Below, one piece after another: positions 16,686 through 26,620 of a DNA stretch of 46,327 nt (position 1 is its first letter; each line of letters starts with the position of its first letter). Both the position numbers and the translations under genes were made by a program. The stretch covers positions 1 through 46,327 of the forward strand of contig JADYYK010000214.1 in the NCBI GenBank assembly GCA_020853705.1, written 5' to 3'. Source of the DNA: Deltaproteobacteria bacterium. Lineage in GTDB: Bacteria; Myxococcota_A; Polyangia; Haliangiales; JADYYK01. The notes below the pieces were generated by a model. That model had not been told where the DNA came from, made no database searches, and saw only the letters and a list, made by a program, of their open reading frames with translations.

Positions 16686-17672
16686 ATGCGCGCGTGGGCC
16701 CTCGCACTGCTCCTGCTGGGCCCCAGCGCGGTCGCACAGCCCTCGCCGACCCCGGCCCCGACGCCGGCCCCGACGCCGACCCCGACCCCGCCTGCGCCCG
16801 ACGCCCCCGCCGACGCCCCGCTCACCGTGCAGCCCGACCCGGCCGCCGACGAGCCGACCATGCCCGACGAGCCGCTGCGCGTGGTCCCCGAAGCCAGCGC
16901 GAACGACACTCCCGCCGCCACCACGAGGCCGACCCTGACGACCCCGGTCGACTGGTTCTCCGGCGCCCCCTTCACGCCCGAGACCTATCCCATCGAGCGC
17001 CTGCGGCGACCGCTCACGCTGGTGCCCGGCATGTTCGAGCTCGAGGCCTCGTTCGGCATCGATCTGTCGTCGGGCGTGGCCGGCGAGCAGCTGGCGCTCA
17101 ACCTCGATGGCCACTACGCGCTGGCCCCCTTCACCGAGCTCGGCGCCGAGCTCGGCAGCCTCGACATCCGCTCCTTCGGCGACAGCTTCCGGGGCGCGGT
17201 CTACACCCGTCGCCAGGTGCTGCGCCCCCTCGCGCTGCGCGGCGATCTCCTGCTCGACCGGGTGCAGACCACGGTGACCACCACCGACAGCATGGGCATC
17301 ACCACCACCGAGACCACCGGGCGCCGCCGCCTGGGTGCCGCTGCCGGCATCCCGCTCAAGCTGGTGGCGTCGTCCCGTTTCGGTGTCGAGGCCCTCGAGC
17401 GCGTGGTCTACATCCGCACCAACCCGCGCAGCGCGACCATCGCGCTGCCCGTCACCCTGATCTGGCAGCCGCTGTCCTCGGTCGTGGTCGAGGGGCTCGC
17501 GACCCCGACCATCGATCAGCCCAGCGACCCCAGCTTCGCGCTACCGGTGGCGCTGGCCGGCGTGGTGTCGTTCTCCAACGCCACAGATCTGGCGCTGAAG
17601 TTCCGCATGTTCGACGTCGCCGGCGACCTGGGCGGCCGCGATCTCCTGATCAACCTGACGATGCGGATGTAG
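16686..17672 (+). CDS. Secreted outer-membrane-type protein, paralog 6 of 6
   Basis: The 328-residue, most divergent member starts two bases after the stop of paralog 5, so translation is likely coupled. Its short signal peptide (cleavage after AVA-Q) is followed by about 80 residues rich in Pro, Thr and Ala (PTPAPTPAPTPT). The core motif is TYPIERLRRPLTLVPG. The body ends in LLINLTMRM. Its last 23 bases overlap the 3' end of the convergent lgt gene. Function unknown. Confidence 0.62.
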   Translation: MRAWALALLLLGPSAVAQPSPTPAPTPAPTPTPTPPAPDAPADAPLTVQPDPAADEPTMPDEPLRVVPEASANDTPAATTRPTLTTPVDWFSGAPFTPETYPIERLRRPLTLVPGMFELEASFGIDLSSGVAGEQLALNLDGHYALAPFTELGAELGSLDIRSFGDSFRGAVYTRRQVLRPLALRGDLLLDRVQTTVTTTDSMGITTTETTGRRRLGAAAGIPLKLVASSRFGVEALERVVYIRTNPRSATIALPVTLIWQPLSSVVVEGLATPTIDQPSDPSFALPVALAGVVSFSNATDLALKFRMFDVAGDLGGRDLLINLTMRM

Positions 17673-18483
17673 GCGCGTCAGGCGGCGCCTCGGGCACGGC
17701 GGGCCCCAGCCCCGGCCCGCGCCGCCACTTCCAGGCGTAGAGCGCCACGCCCGCCAGCCCGACCCAGATGCTGATGAACTGTGACGTCGACAGCGTGTGG
17801 TTGAACAGGAAGCCGCGATCCTCGTCGCCGCGGAACAGCTCGATGATCGAGCGATTGATGGCGTACAGGATGAACATCGTCGCGGTGACCTGGCCCTGGA
17901 AGCGCTTGCGCGGCGCCAGCCAGCGCAGCACCAGGAAGATGGAGACCGCGTTCAGCATCATGTAGATCTGCGTCGGGTGCAGCGGCACCCCGCGCAGCTC
18001 GTAGGGCACCAGGGAGTGCTCGTCGGTGAAGCGGATGCCCCAGGGCAGCGTCGTCGGCTTGCCATAGTCGTCGCCCGCCATCAGACAGCCGATGCGCCCG
18101 AAGGCCAGGCCGGCCATGCCGCCCGGCGAGAAGATGTCGGTCAGCTGCAAGAGCGGCCGCTTGGACAGCCACGCCGACGCCACCAGCACGGTCATGATGC
18201 CGATGCCGCCGCCGTAGAAGACCAGCCCGCCCTTCCAGATCATCAGGGCCTCCAGCGGCTGCCCCGCAAAGCGCTCCCAGTTGACCAGGACATCGAGCAG
18301 CCGGCCGCCCACGATGGTCGCGACCACCGCGGCGAAGGTGATGCGGCGGATCAGCTCCTCGTCGACCTTCTCGCGCCGCGCCTCGCGCAGCACCACGGTG
18401 CTGCCCGCCAGCACGCCCAGGGCGGCCATCAGCCCGAAGGTGTGCAGGGTGAAGTTGCCAGTCTGGATGAGGATCGGATGCAC
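17650..18483 (-). CDS. lgt: Prolipoprotein diacylglyceryl transferase
   Basis: Lgt moves diacylglycerol from phosphatidylglycerol to the lipobox cysteine of prolipoproteins at the inner membrane, the step all the lipoproteins in this window need. The 277-residue protein is polytopic. It shows KGGLVFYGGGIG, the Lgt signature region AFGRIGCLMAGDDYG, HPTQIY, and a C-terminal helix after STSQFISI. The GTG at 18483 (VHPILIQTG) fits the family N terminus; an ATG 14 codons upstream is less likely. In the signature the usual Asn-Phe after GRIG is Cys-Leu. The gene converges on and overlaps paralog 6. Confidence 0.88.
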   Translation of the reverse strand: MHPILIQTGNFTLHTFGLMAALGVLAGSTVVLREARREKVDEELIRRITFAAVVATIVGGRLLDVLVNWERFAGQPLEALMIWKGGLVFYGGGIGIMTVLVASAWLSKRPLLQLTDIFSPGGMAGLAFGRIGCLMAGDDYGKPTTLPWGIRFTDEHSLVPYELRGVPLHPTQIYMMLNAVSIFLVLRWLAPRKRFQGQVTATMFILYAINRSIIELFRGDEDRGFLFNHTLSTSQFISIWVGLAGVALYAWKWRRGPGLGPAVPEAPPDAPTSASSG

Positions 18484-18578
18484 GGGGTTCCGACCCTTAT
18501 AAACCCTTCGACCTGGACGCGCCATTCCGCGCCGTTGCGCCAGATCGTGCCACGTGTTAACTCCGCCTCTGGTGCCAG

Positions 18579-20174
<1,596 letters not shown>

Positions 20175-20204
20175 CGCGGTGAATCACCTTCAACCGCGAA
20201 TCTA

Positions 20205-20233
20205 TTGACATCTCGCGGGCCTGATCGTACGAC
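20205..20233 (+). promoter_or_regulatory. Sigma70-type promoter of the carboxypeptidase-regulatory-like lipoprotein
   Basis: A perfect -35 (TTGACA, 20205-20210) and TACGAC (20228-20233) are 17 bp apart. The start codon lies about 18 nt after the predicted transcription start, with GGGAGT as ribosome site. Confidence 0.6.
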
Positions 20234-20257
20234 TCCCGGGTCGCTCAGCAGGGAGTC

Positions 20258-21679
20258 ATGCCAATGAAGAAGTCCGCCGCCTTCGCTTTCGCCGCCGCCT
20301 CCATCTTCGCCCTCGTCGCCGCCGGCTGCGGCCCCAGCGCCACTGATCGTGAAGGTGGCGATGACGACGTCACTGGGGGCCCGGACGGAGGCAACACGAT
20401 GATGCCTCCGTACACCGGCCCGGTGGGCACCCTGGAAGGCACCGTGTGGGCGCCGGGCAACGCGCCCGGGCAGGTCCCCGCCGGCCACGAGATCCCGGTC
20501 GCAGGCGCGCTGGTCTACCTGACCACGACGCAGCCGCCCCCGATCCCGCAGGAGGTCTACTGCGACAAGTGCGCGAACCCGCCCGGCGCCAAGTACGTCC
20601 TCGCCAACGAGAAGGGCGTCTTCAAGATGGAGGGCATCCTGCCTGGTACCTACTGGGTCGCGATCCAGAAGGGGCAGTTCCGCTTCGACCAGCGCATCGA
20701 GGTCCCGGCCAACCAGACCGTGGCGATGACCAGCGCGCAGACCACGCTGCCGTCGGAGCAGGATCCCGCCAACGGCAAGTGGATCCCGCGCATCGCGCTG
20801 GCCTCGGGCAACTACGACAAGATGCAGGACATCTTCGGCAAGATGGGCCTCGGCACCGTCAACGCCTCGGGCACCTTCACCAGCGGCTCGCAGGGCATGA
20901 AGTTCGACGTCTACAAGAACGGCGGCGCCATCGACAGCACCGGGGCAATGACCTTCGCCAACCTGGTCTCCGACCTGACCAAGATGCGCCAGTACCACAT
21001 CATCTTCGTGCCCTGCGCGTCCGACATGAACACCTCGTCGCTGCAGATGGACACCGTGCGCGCCAACATCAAGGAGTACGTCAAGCAGGGCGGCAAGTTC
21101 TACGTCACCGACTGGTCGGCCGAGTGGGAGGACACCGTGTTCCCCGAGTACATCCAGTTCGACGGCAGCACCGTCGACACCGCCCCCGGCGCCGCGCCGT
21201 CGGCGTTCGGTGACGGCGATGGCATCGATTCGTACGAGTCGTACCACGCCAAGGCGGAGAACCTGACCCTCAACAAGTGGATGATGGGGCAGACCGGCCC
21301 GACCCTGACCGCGACCGGTGGCCTCTTCGGTGGCGTCGGCCCCGGCCCGGTGGCCGCCTTCAACGCCGACGACTTCGTGGTCGAGGGCAACTGGGATCGC
21401 ATCGTGGCCACGCCGCGCCAGCAGATCGGCACCGACCAGGACAACCTGCCGGTGTACTCGGAGGCGCACGCCTTCGTGGTCGGCGACTGGGGCGAGGACA
21501 CCGGCGCGCGCAACCACCCGCTGACGGTCACCTTCGAGCCGGCCGGCTGCGGCCGCGTGCTGTACTCGACCTACCACACCGCCGAGTCGACCCACGTCGG
21601 CCTGCTGCCGCAGGAGCGCGTGCTGCTGTATCTCATCATGGAGATCGGCGTCTGCAAGACCGGCCCCGTGATCGACTAG
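20258..21679 (+). CDS. Secreted lipoprotein with carboxypeptidase-regulatory-like and ThuA/GATase-like regions
   Basis: The 473-residue protein has a lipoprotein signal (lipobox VAAGC, C24) followed by a Gly/Asp-rich tether. Residues of about 55-150 look like a carboxypeptidase-regulatory beta-sandwich (GTLEGTVWAPG, GVFKMEGILPGTYWV). Inside it is an unusual CDKC pair. The second half (YHIIFVPC, EYVKQGGKFYVTDWS, GRVLYSTYH) resembles the class-I glutamine-amidotransferase/ThuA-like fold seen in secreted myxobacterial proteins; I see no convincing catalytic triad. It probably sits in the outer membrane or on the surface. Confidence 0.65.
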   Translation: MPMKKSAAFAFAAASIFALVAAGCGPSATDREGGDDDVTGGPDGGNTMMPPYTGPVGTLEGTVWAPGNAPGQVPAGHEIPVAGALVYLTTTQPPPIPQEVYCDKCANPPGAKYVLANEKGVFKMEGILPGTYWVAIQKGQFRFDQRIEVPANQTVAMTSAQTTLPSEQDPANGKWIPRIALASGNYDKMQDIFGKMGLGTVNASGTFTSGSQGMKFDVYKNGGAIDSTGAMTFANLVSDLTKMRQYHIIFVPCASDMNTSSLQMDTVRANIKEYVKQGGKFYVTDWSAEWEDTVFPEYIQFDGSTVDTAPGAAPSAFGDGDGIDSYESYHAKAENLTLNKWMMGQTGPTLTATGGLFGGVGPGPVAAFNADDFVVEGNWDRIVATPRQQIGTDQDNLPVYSEAHAFVVGDWGEDTGARNHPLTVTFEPAGCGRVLYSTYHTAESTHVGLLPQERVLLYLIMEIGVCKTGPVID

Positions 21680-21716
21680 TCCGCCACCTCTCGCCACCTT
21701 CGCTCATCTCACCGCC

Positions 21717-22508
21717 GTGCCCATCCCCGCCTGGTCAGAGCTCCCGAAGATCGATCGCTTCTGGAGCACCTGCGCGGGGATCGGCCTGGTCGGTGGCCTC
21801 AAGCACACCCGCTACCTGGTCGGCATCGAGCTCGGCGGCGTCAACCTGACGGCGGCCAAGCTGACCGCGGCCGATCTGTCCAGCTGCAAGCTGACCCAGG
21901 CCCGCTTCGACGGCGCTGACCTGCGCAAGACCTGCCTCGAGAAGGCCGATCTCTCGCACGCCACGCTGTTCGGCGCCAACCTGAGCTGGACCCGCGCCAG
22001 CGAGGCCAACCTGGCCTGGGCCATCCTGGAGAAGGCCGATCTGACCGAGGCCGATCTGCGCGAGTGCGACCTGTCGTTCGCCGTGCTGCGCGCCGCCATC
22101 GTCAATCGCGCCGATCTGTCGCGCGCGAACCTCGACGGCGCGGTGCTGGTCGACGCCACGCTGGAGAGCGTGGATCTGTCGGGCTCCAGCCTGAAGCGCG
22201 CCAACCTGCGCGGCGCGGCGCTGCCGCTGGCGGATCTGACGGACACCGATCTGTCGGGGGCCAACCTCAGCGGGGCCGACCTGCGCGGCGCGGATCTGGA
22301 AGGCGCCGTGCTCGAGGGCACGCGGCTGGATGGTGCGCGGCTGGGTGCGTCGGACGTCGACGAGAAGGGCGTGCCCCTGAAGACGCTGCTCAGCGAGCGC
22401 GTCGCCGCGCCGGTGCTGGCCGCGGCCAGGCTGCTGGAGGCGACCTGGTCGAAGCTGGTGATCGACGGCGTCGAGTACACGCCGGCGACGCTGGCCGCGC
22501 GCGGCTAG
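21717..22508 (+). CDS. Pentapeptide-repeat protein
   Basis: The 263-residue protein consists mainly of A(D/N)LxxA pentapeptides from about residue 35 to 215 (ADLSSCKL, ANLSWTRA, ADLTEADL, ANLSGADL, ADLRGADL), which fold as a right-handed quadrilateral beta-helix. It has no signal peptide and starts with GTG. The last 45 residues are not repeats. Proteins of this kind include gyrase-protecting DNA mimics, but most have no known role, and nothing nearby (no topoisomerase or drug gene) points to that function. Confidence 0.8.
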   Translation: MPIPAWSELPKIDRFWSTCAGIGLVGGLKHTRYLVGIELGGVNLTAAKLTAADLSSCKLTQARFDGADLRKTCLEKADLSHATLFGANLSWTRASEANLAWAILEKADLTEADLRECDLSFAVLRAAIVNRADLSRANLDGAVLVDATLESVDLSGSSLKRANLRGAALPLADLTDTDLSGANLSGADLRGADLEGAVLEGTRLDGARLGASDVDEKGVPLKTLLSERVAAPVLAAARLLEATWSKLVIDGVEYTPATLAARG

Positions 22509-22526
22509 TGCACCGACCGCCCCGGG

Positions 22527-23138
22527 TCAGGGCGTGACGGTGTTCACGCGCGCCGGGTGGCTGGCCTCGTAGGCCGCGATGTCGCCGTCCAGCGCCAGCA
22601 CGTAGCCCAGCTCATCGGTGCCGCGCAGCAGCATGGTCTGCGAGAACGGATCGATCGGGAAGCTGACCTCGGCGCCCCAGGGCAGCGTGGCGATGGCGCG
22701 GGACAGGTCGACCTCGACCTCGGCGTCGGGCGTGGCGCCGAGCTCGCGCACCAGGCGCTCGTGCTCGGCGGCCGGCAGCACCACCGGCAGAAGGCCGTTC
22801 TTGAGGGCGTTGTTGCGGAAGATGTCGGCGAACGAGCGCGCCAGGATCGCGCGCACGCCCCACCCGGTCAGCGCCCACGGCGCGTGCTCGCGCGACGACC
22901 CGGAGCCGAAGTTGTCGCCCACCAGAAGGATCTTGCGGCCCTGCATCTCGGGGCGATTGAGGATGAAGTCGGGCCGGGGCGCCCCCGCCGCGTCATAGCG
23001 CCAGTCGGCGAACAGGTTCTTGTCCAGGCCGTCCTTGCTGACCGCCTTGAGGAAGCGCGCAGGGATGATCTGGTCGGTGTCGACATGGTCGCGCACCAGC
23101 GGGATGACGCGCGAGCGCAGTGTGGTGATCGGGTCCAT
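22527..23138 (-). CDS. leuD: 3-isopropylmalate dehydratase small subunit
   Basis: The 203-residue swivelling subunit of isopropylmalate isomerase works in the second step of leucine synthesis. DHVDTDQIIPARFLK near the N terminus and FGSGSSREHAPWAL are the LeuD hallmarks. Its ATG overlaps the leuC stop (TGATG), so both subunits are made together. Length is normal for the family. Confidence 0.93.
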   Translation of the reverse strand: MDPITTLRSRVIPLVRDHVDTDQIIPARFLKAVSKDGLDKNLFADWRYDAAGAPRPDFILNRPEMQGRKILLVGDNFGSGSSREHAPWALTGWGVRAILARSFADIFRNNALKNGLLPVVLPAAEHERLVRELGATPDAEVEVDLSRAIATLPWGAEVSFPIDPFSQTMLLRGTDELGYVLALDGDIAAYEASHPARVNTVTP

Positions 23139-24562
23139 CAGCGGCCTCCTGCGCTGTGCGCGGGCAAGGTGCGGGCGTCGGCGACACAGCCCGCGACGGC
23201 GGAGGCCGCCGCGGTCTGCGGGCTGGCCAGCAGGGTGCGGCCCCCCTTGCCCTGGCGGCCCTCGAAGTTGCGGTTCGAGGTCGACACCGCGTACTGGCCG
23301 GGGCTGAGCTGGTCGCCGTTCATGGCGATGCACATCGAACAGCCGGGTTCGCGCCACTCGGCGCCGGCGGCGCGGAACACGGCGTCGAGCCCCTCGGCCT
23401 CGGCCTCGTGCTTGACCGCCATCGAGCCGGGCACGATCAGCGTGCGCACGCGCGGGCTGACCTTGCGCCCGCGCAGGACCTCGGCGGCGGCGCGCAGATC
23501 GCTGATGCGCGAGTTGGTGCAGCTGCCGATGAAGACCACGTCGATGGGCAGGCCAGCGATGGACTGCCCGGGCGTGAGGCCCATGTAGGACAGCGCCGAG
23601 CGCAGCGCGCCGGCCTCGGAGGCGTCGGCCGCGGTCGCCGGGTCGGGCACGCGGGCGCCGATGGGGGCGCCCATGGCCGGGTTGGTGCCGTAGGTGATCA
23701 TCGGCTCCAGCGTGGAGGCATCGATGGTGATGCTGGCGTCGTAGCTCGCGCCGGGATCGCTGGGCAGCTGGCGCCAGGCCTCGACCGCGGCGTCCCAGGC
23801 CGCGCCCTGCGGCGCGTGCGGGCGCCCCTTCAGGTACGCGAACGTGGTCTCGTCGGGCGCGATCATGCCGGCGCGGGCGCCAGCCTCGATGCTCATGTTG
23901 CACACCGTCATGCGCTCTTCCATGGTCAGCGCGCGGATGGCGCTGCCGGTGTACTCGAACACGTAGCCGGTGCCGCCGCCGAAACCGACGCGCGCCAGCA
24001 GGGCCAGGATGATGTCCTTGGCGCTGACACCCTTGCGCAAGGCGCCCTCGACGCGGACCTCGAAGGTCTTCGGCCTGCGCTGCAGCAGACACTGCGTGGC
24101 CAGCACGTGGCCGACCTCGCTGGTGCCGATGCCGAACGCCAGCGCGCCGAAGGCGCCGTGGGTCGCGGTGTGCGAGTCGCCGCACACGATGGTCATGCCC
24201 GGCTGGGTCAGCCCGAGCTCGGGGCCGATGACGTGCACGATGCCCTGGTGCGGGCTGCCCAGGCCATGCAGCGGCACGCCGAAGTCGCGACAGTTCTCGC
24301 CCAGGCGCGCGATCTGGGTGGCCGCCTGCGCGTCCGCGATGGGCAGCGAGCGGTCGTGGGTCGGGATCGAGTGGTCACAGGTGGCGACGGTGCGGTCGGG
24401 GCGGCGCACCTTCAGGCCGCGCTCGCGCAGGGTGGAGAACGCCTGCGGCGAGGTGACCTCGTGGACCAGGTGGAGATCGACGTACAGGACCGCCGGGGCG
24501 CCTTCCGACTCGTGGACCTCGTGGGCGTCCCAGATCTTCTCGAACAACGTGCGTGGGGCCAT
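23138..24562 (-). CDS. leuC: 3-isopropylmalate dehydratase large subunit
   Basis: The 474-residue aconitase-fold enzyme interconverts 2- and 3-isopropylmalate. The [4Fe-4S] ligands are present: the Cys of IGSCTNS and both Cys of PGCSMC. CGDSHTATHGAFGA is the conserved active-site stretch. The start MAPRTLFEKIWDAHEV matches the family N terminus; a further ATG seven codons upstream lies within the -10-like element. No Shine-Dalgarno precedes 24562. It forms an operon with leuD and is divergent from the fused aconitase-family gene. Confidence 0.93.
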   Translation of the reverse strand: MAPRTLFEKIWDAHEVHESEGAPAVLYVDLHLVHEVTSPQAFSTLRERGLKVRRPDRTVATCDHSIPTHDRSLPIADAQAATQIARLGENCRDFGVPLHGLGSPHQGIVHVIGPELGLTQPGMTIVCGDSHTATHGAFGALAFGIGTSEVGHVLATQCLLQRRPKTFEVRVEGALRKGVSAKDIILALLARVGFGGGTGYVFEYTGSAIRALTMEERMTVCNMSIEAGARAGMIAPDETTFAYLKGRPHAPQGAAWDAAVEAWRQLPSDPGASYDASITIDASTLEPMITYGTNPAMGAPIGARVPDPATAADASEAGALRSALSYMGLTPGQSIAGLPIDVVFIGSCTNSRISDLRAAAEVLRGRKVSPRVRTLIVPGSMAVKHEAEAEGLDAVFRAAGAEWREPGCSMCIAMNGDQLSPGQYAVSTSNRNFEGRQGKGGRTLLASPQTAAASAVAGCVADARTLPAHSAGGR

Positions 24563-24641
24563 GTGCGGCGCAGTGTAACGCATCGCGTCGAAGCGGCACA
24601 GGGCTTCCGTCCCTGGATGGCGCTGCTACACTGCGCGCACA
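24562..24641. promoter_or_regulatory. Divergent leaderless-type promoters with a shared inverted repeat
   Basis: On each strand TACACT precedes an ATG: at 24577-24572, 9 nt before leuC, and at 24627-24632, 8 nt before the fused hydro-lyase. The surrounding sequence forms a near-perfect inverted repeat with arms of about 17 nt (24562-24579 and 24625-24641; one mismatch, one indel). For the plus side TTCCGT at 24605-24610 is a possible -35 with 16-bp spacing. Both mRNAs may begin at or next to the start codon, and the symmetry may be an operator. Confidence 0.5.
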
Positions 24642-26620
24642 TGAACGCCGCTCGCGGAAAGCCCATGACGCTCACCCAGAAGATCCTGGCGCAGCACGCG
24701 ATTGGCCTGGATCGGCCCTGGGTGGAAGCAGGTGACGTGCTGCAGATCCGGGTCGACTGGACCATCGCCAGCGAGCTGGCCTGGAACGGCATGGATCGCA
24801 CCTACAGCAGCCTGGGTCGGCCGCCGCTGCACGATCCCGAGCGCTTCTTCCTGGCCGTCGATCACACCGTCGACCCGGTGACCCTGGCCGAGGACGCGCG
24901 CACCCAGAAGCTGGTGCAGCTGTCGCGCTCGTTCGCCAAGGAGCGCGGCGTGCGCCACTTCTATGACGCCAACGAGACCATCCTGCACACCAAGTTCTAT
25001 CGCGACCTGGTCGAGCCCGGGCAGGTCGTGCTGGGCGCCGACTCGCACACCTCGTCGCACGGCGGCATGGGCGCCTTCGCCATCGGCCTCGGCGGCGCCG
25101 ACGTCACCGCGGCCATGGTGCTGGGGCAGTCCTGGATCGAGGTCCCCGAGGCCATCGCGGTCGACTATGTCGGCATGCCGCCGTTCGGCATGGGCGGCAA
25201 GGACGTCATCCTGAAGACGCTGGGCGACCTCGGCCGCAACACCGTGGCCATGGAGCGCACCGTCGAGTACCGCGGCGACGCGGTCAGCAAGTTCTCGACC
25301 GACATGCGCTTCACCATCGCCAACATGACGGCCGAGTTCGGCGGCCTGAACGGCATCTTCGAGCCCGACGCCATGGTCGCGGCCTGGCTGGCGGCGCGCT
25401 CCGGCTATCGCGATGGGGTGTGGTTCTTCAGGGCCGACGACGACGCGCCCTATGTGGCGCGCTACCGCATCGACCTCGGCAAGCTGGCGCCGATGATCGC
25501 CAGGCCGTACTCGCCCGACAACGTGGTCGAGGTCACCGCCGAGGCGGGGCGCGCGCTGGATGGCGTCTTCATCGGCGCCTGCACGACGACAGAGGAAGAG
25601 CTGGTGCTGGGCGCGCTGGTGCTGGAGGCCGCGCTGACAGCGGGGCACGGCGTGGTGCAGCGACCAGGCAAGAAGATCGTGGTGCCCGGTGACCTGACGA
25701 TCCGAGATCGCATGGCGGCGGCCGGGCTGTGGGCGATCTACGAGCGCGCCGGCTTCAAGGTCAGCGTGCCGGGCTGCTCGATGTGCCTCGGCGTGGCCAG
25801 CGAGAAGGCCGAGCCGGGCGAGCACTGGCTGTCGTCGCAGAACCGCAACTTCCCCAACCGCATGGGCCAGGGCTCGCACGCCTACCTGGCGTCGGGCGCG
25901 ACGGTGGCGGCCTCCGCGCTGGACATGAAGCTGACCGACCCGCGCGCGCTGCTGGCCAAGGTCGACCCGGCGCGGCTGGCCAGGCTGCTGCAGCGCGGCG
26001 ACGGCGCGGGCGCCGGGGTGCCCGAGGTGCGCACCCGCGAGCCCGAGATGACCGTGCTGGCGCGGGCCACGAACGGCCACGGCGCCGGCAAGGCGCAGAG
26101 CAGCGTGATCGACAGCCGGGTGCAGCGTTTCGGCGACCACGTCGACACCGACGCCATCATCCCCGGCCAGTTCTGCCACCTGACCAAGCTCGACGAGCTC
26201 GGCGCCAAGGCCTTCATCTTCGTGCGCCCCGACTTCGCCGCGCGGGTGGCCGCCGGCGACGCCGTCATCGTGGCCGGCGAGGGCTGGGGCTCGGGCAGCT
26301 CGCGCGAGCAGGCGGTGTGGGCGCTGCAGGGCGCCGGCGTGCGCGCCGTCATCGCGCGCAGCTTCGCCTTCATCCACAAGCGCAACCTGGTCAACGAGGC
26401 CCTGCCCTACCTGGTGGTCACCGACGACCGCTTCCACGAGCTGGCCGCCGACGGCGCCACGGTGTCGATCGACGCCGCCGCCGGCCGCGTCACCGTGGCC
26501 GGCGAGAGCTTCGCCGCGCGCGGCGCGACCCCGATGATCCAGGCCCTGGTGCGCGAAGGCGGCCTGGTCCCGGCCATCAAGCGCCACGGCAAGAACGTCT
26601 TCGTCGACCTCGCCAGCTAG
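24641..26620 (+). CDS. Aconitase-family hydro-lyase with fused large and small domains
   Basis: The single 659-residue chain joins a LeuC-like domain (1-460) to a LeuD-like domain (about 470-659). From the ATG at 24641, the cluster cysteines are C314 (GACTTT), C379 and C382 (PGCSMC). ADSHTSSHGGMG is the active-site stretch, and HVDTDAIIPGQF with GSGSSREQA mark the small domain. The SHTSSHGG form and the length recall fused homoaconitase / isopropylmalate-isomerase-like enzymes rather than canonical aconitase. An alternative ATG at 24665 (MTLTQKIL) has a weak GGAAAG ribosome site. It stands divergent from leuCD, so it is a second hydro-lyase for a related 2-hydroxyacid. Substrate unresolved. 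Confidence 0.8.
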   Translation: MNAARGKPMTLTQKILAQHAIGLDRPWVEAGDVLQIRVDWTIASELAWNGMDRTYSSLGRPPLHDPERFFLAVDHTVDPVTLAEDARTQKLVQLSRSFAKERGVRHFYDANETILHTKFYRDLVEPGQVVLGADSHTSSHGGMGAFAIGLGGADVTAAMVLGQSWIEVPEAIAVDYVGMPPFGMGGKDVILKTLGDLGRNTVAMERTVEYRGDAVSKFSTDMRFTIANMTAEFGGLNGIFEPDAMVAAWLAARSGYRDGVWFFRADDDAPYVARYRIDLGKLAPMIARPYSPDNVVEVTAEAGRALDGVFIGACTTTEEELVLGALVLEAALTAGHGVVQRPGKKIVVPGDLTIRDRMAAAGLWAIYERAGFKVSVPGCSMCLGVASEKAEPGEHWLSSQNRNFPNRMGQGSHAYLASGATVAASALDMKLTDPRALLAKVDPARLARLLQRGDGAGAGVPEVRTREPEMTVLARATNGHGAGKAQSSVIDSRVQRFGDHVDTDAIIPGQFCHLTKLDELGAKAFIFVRPDFAARVAAGDAVIVAGEGWGSGSSREQAVWALQGAGVRAVIARSFAFIHKRNLVNEALPYLVVTDDRFHELAADGATVSIDAAAGRVTVAGESFAARGATPMIQALVREGGLVPAIKRHGKNVFVDLAS

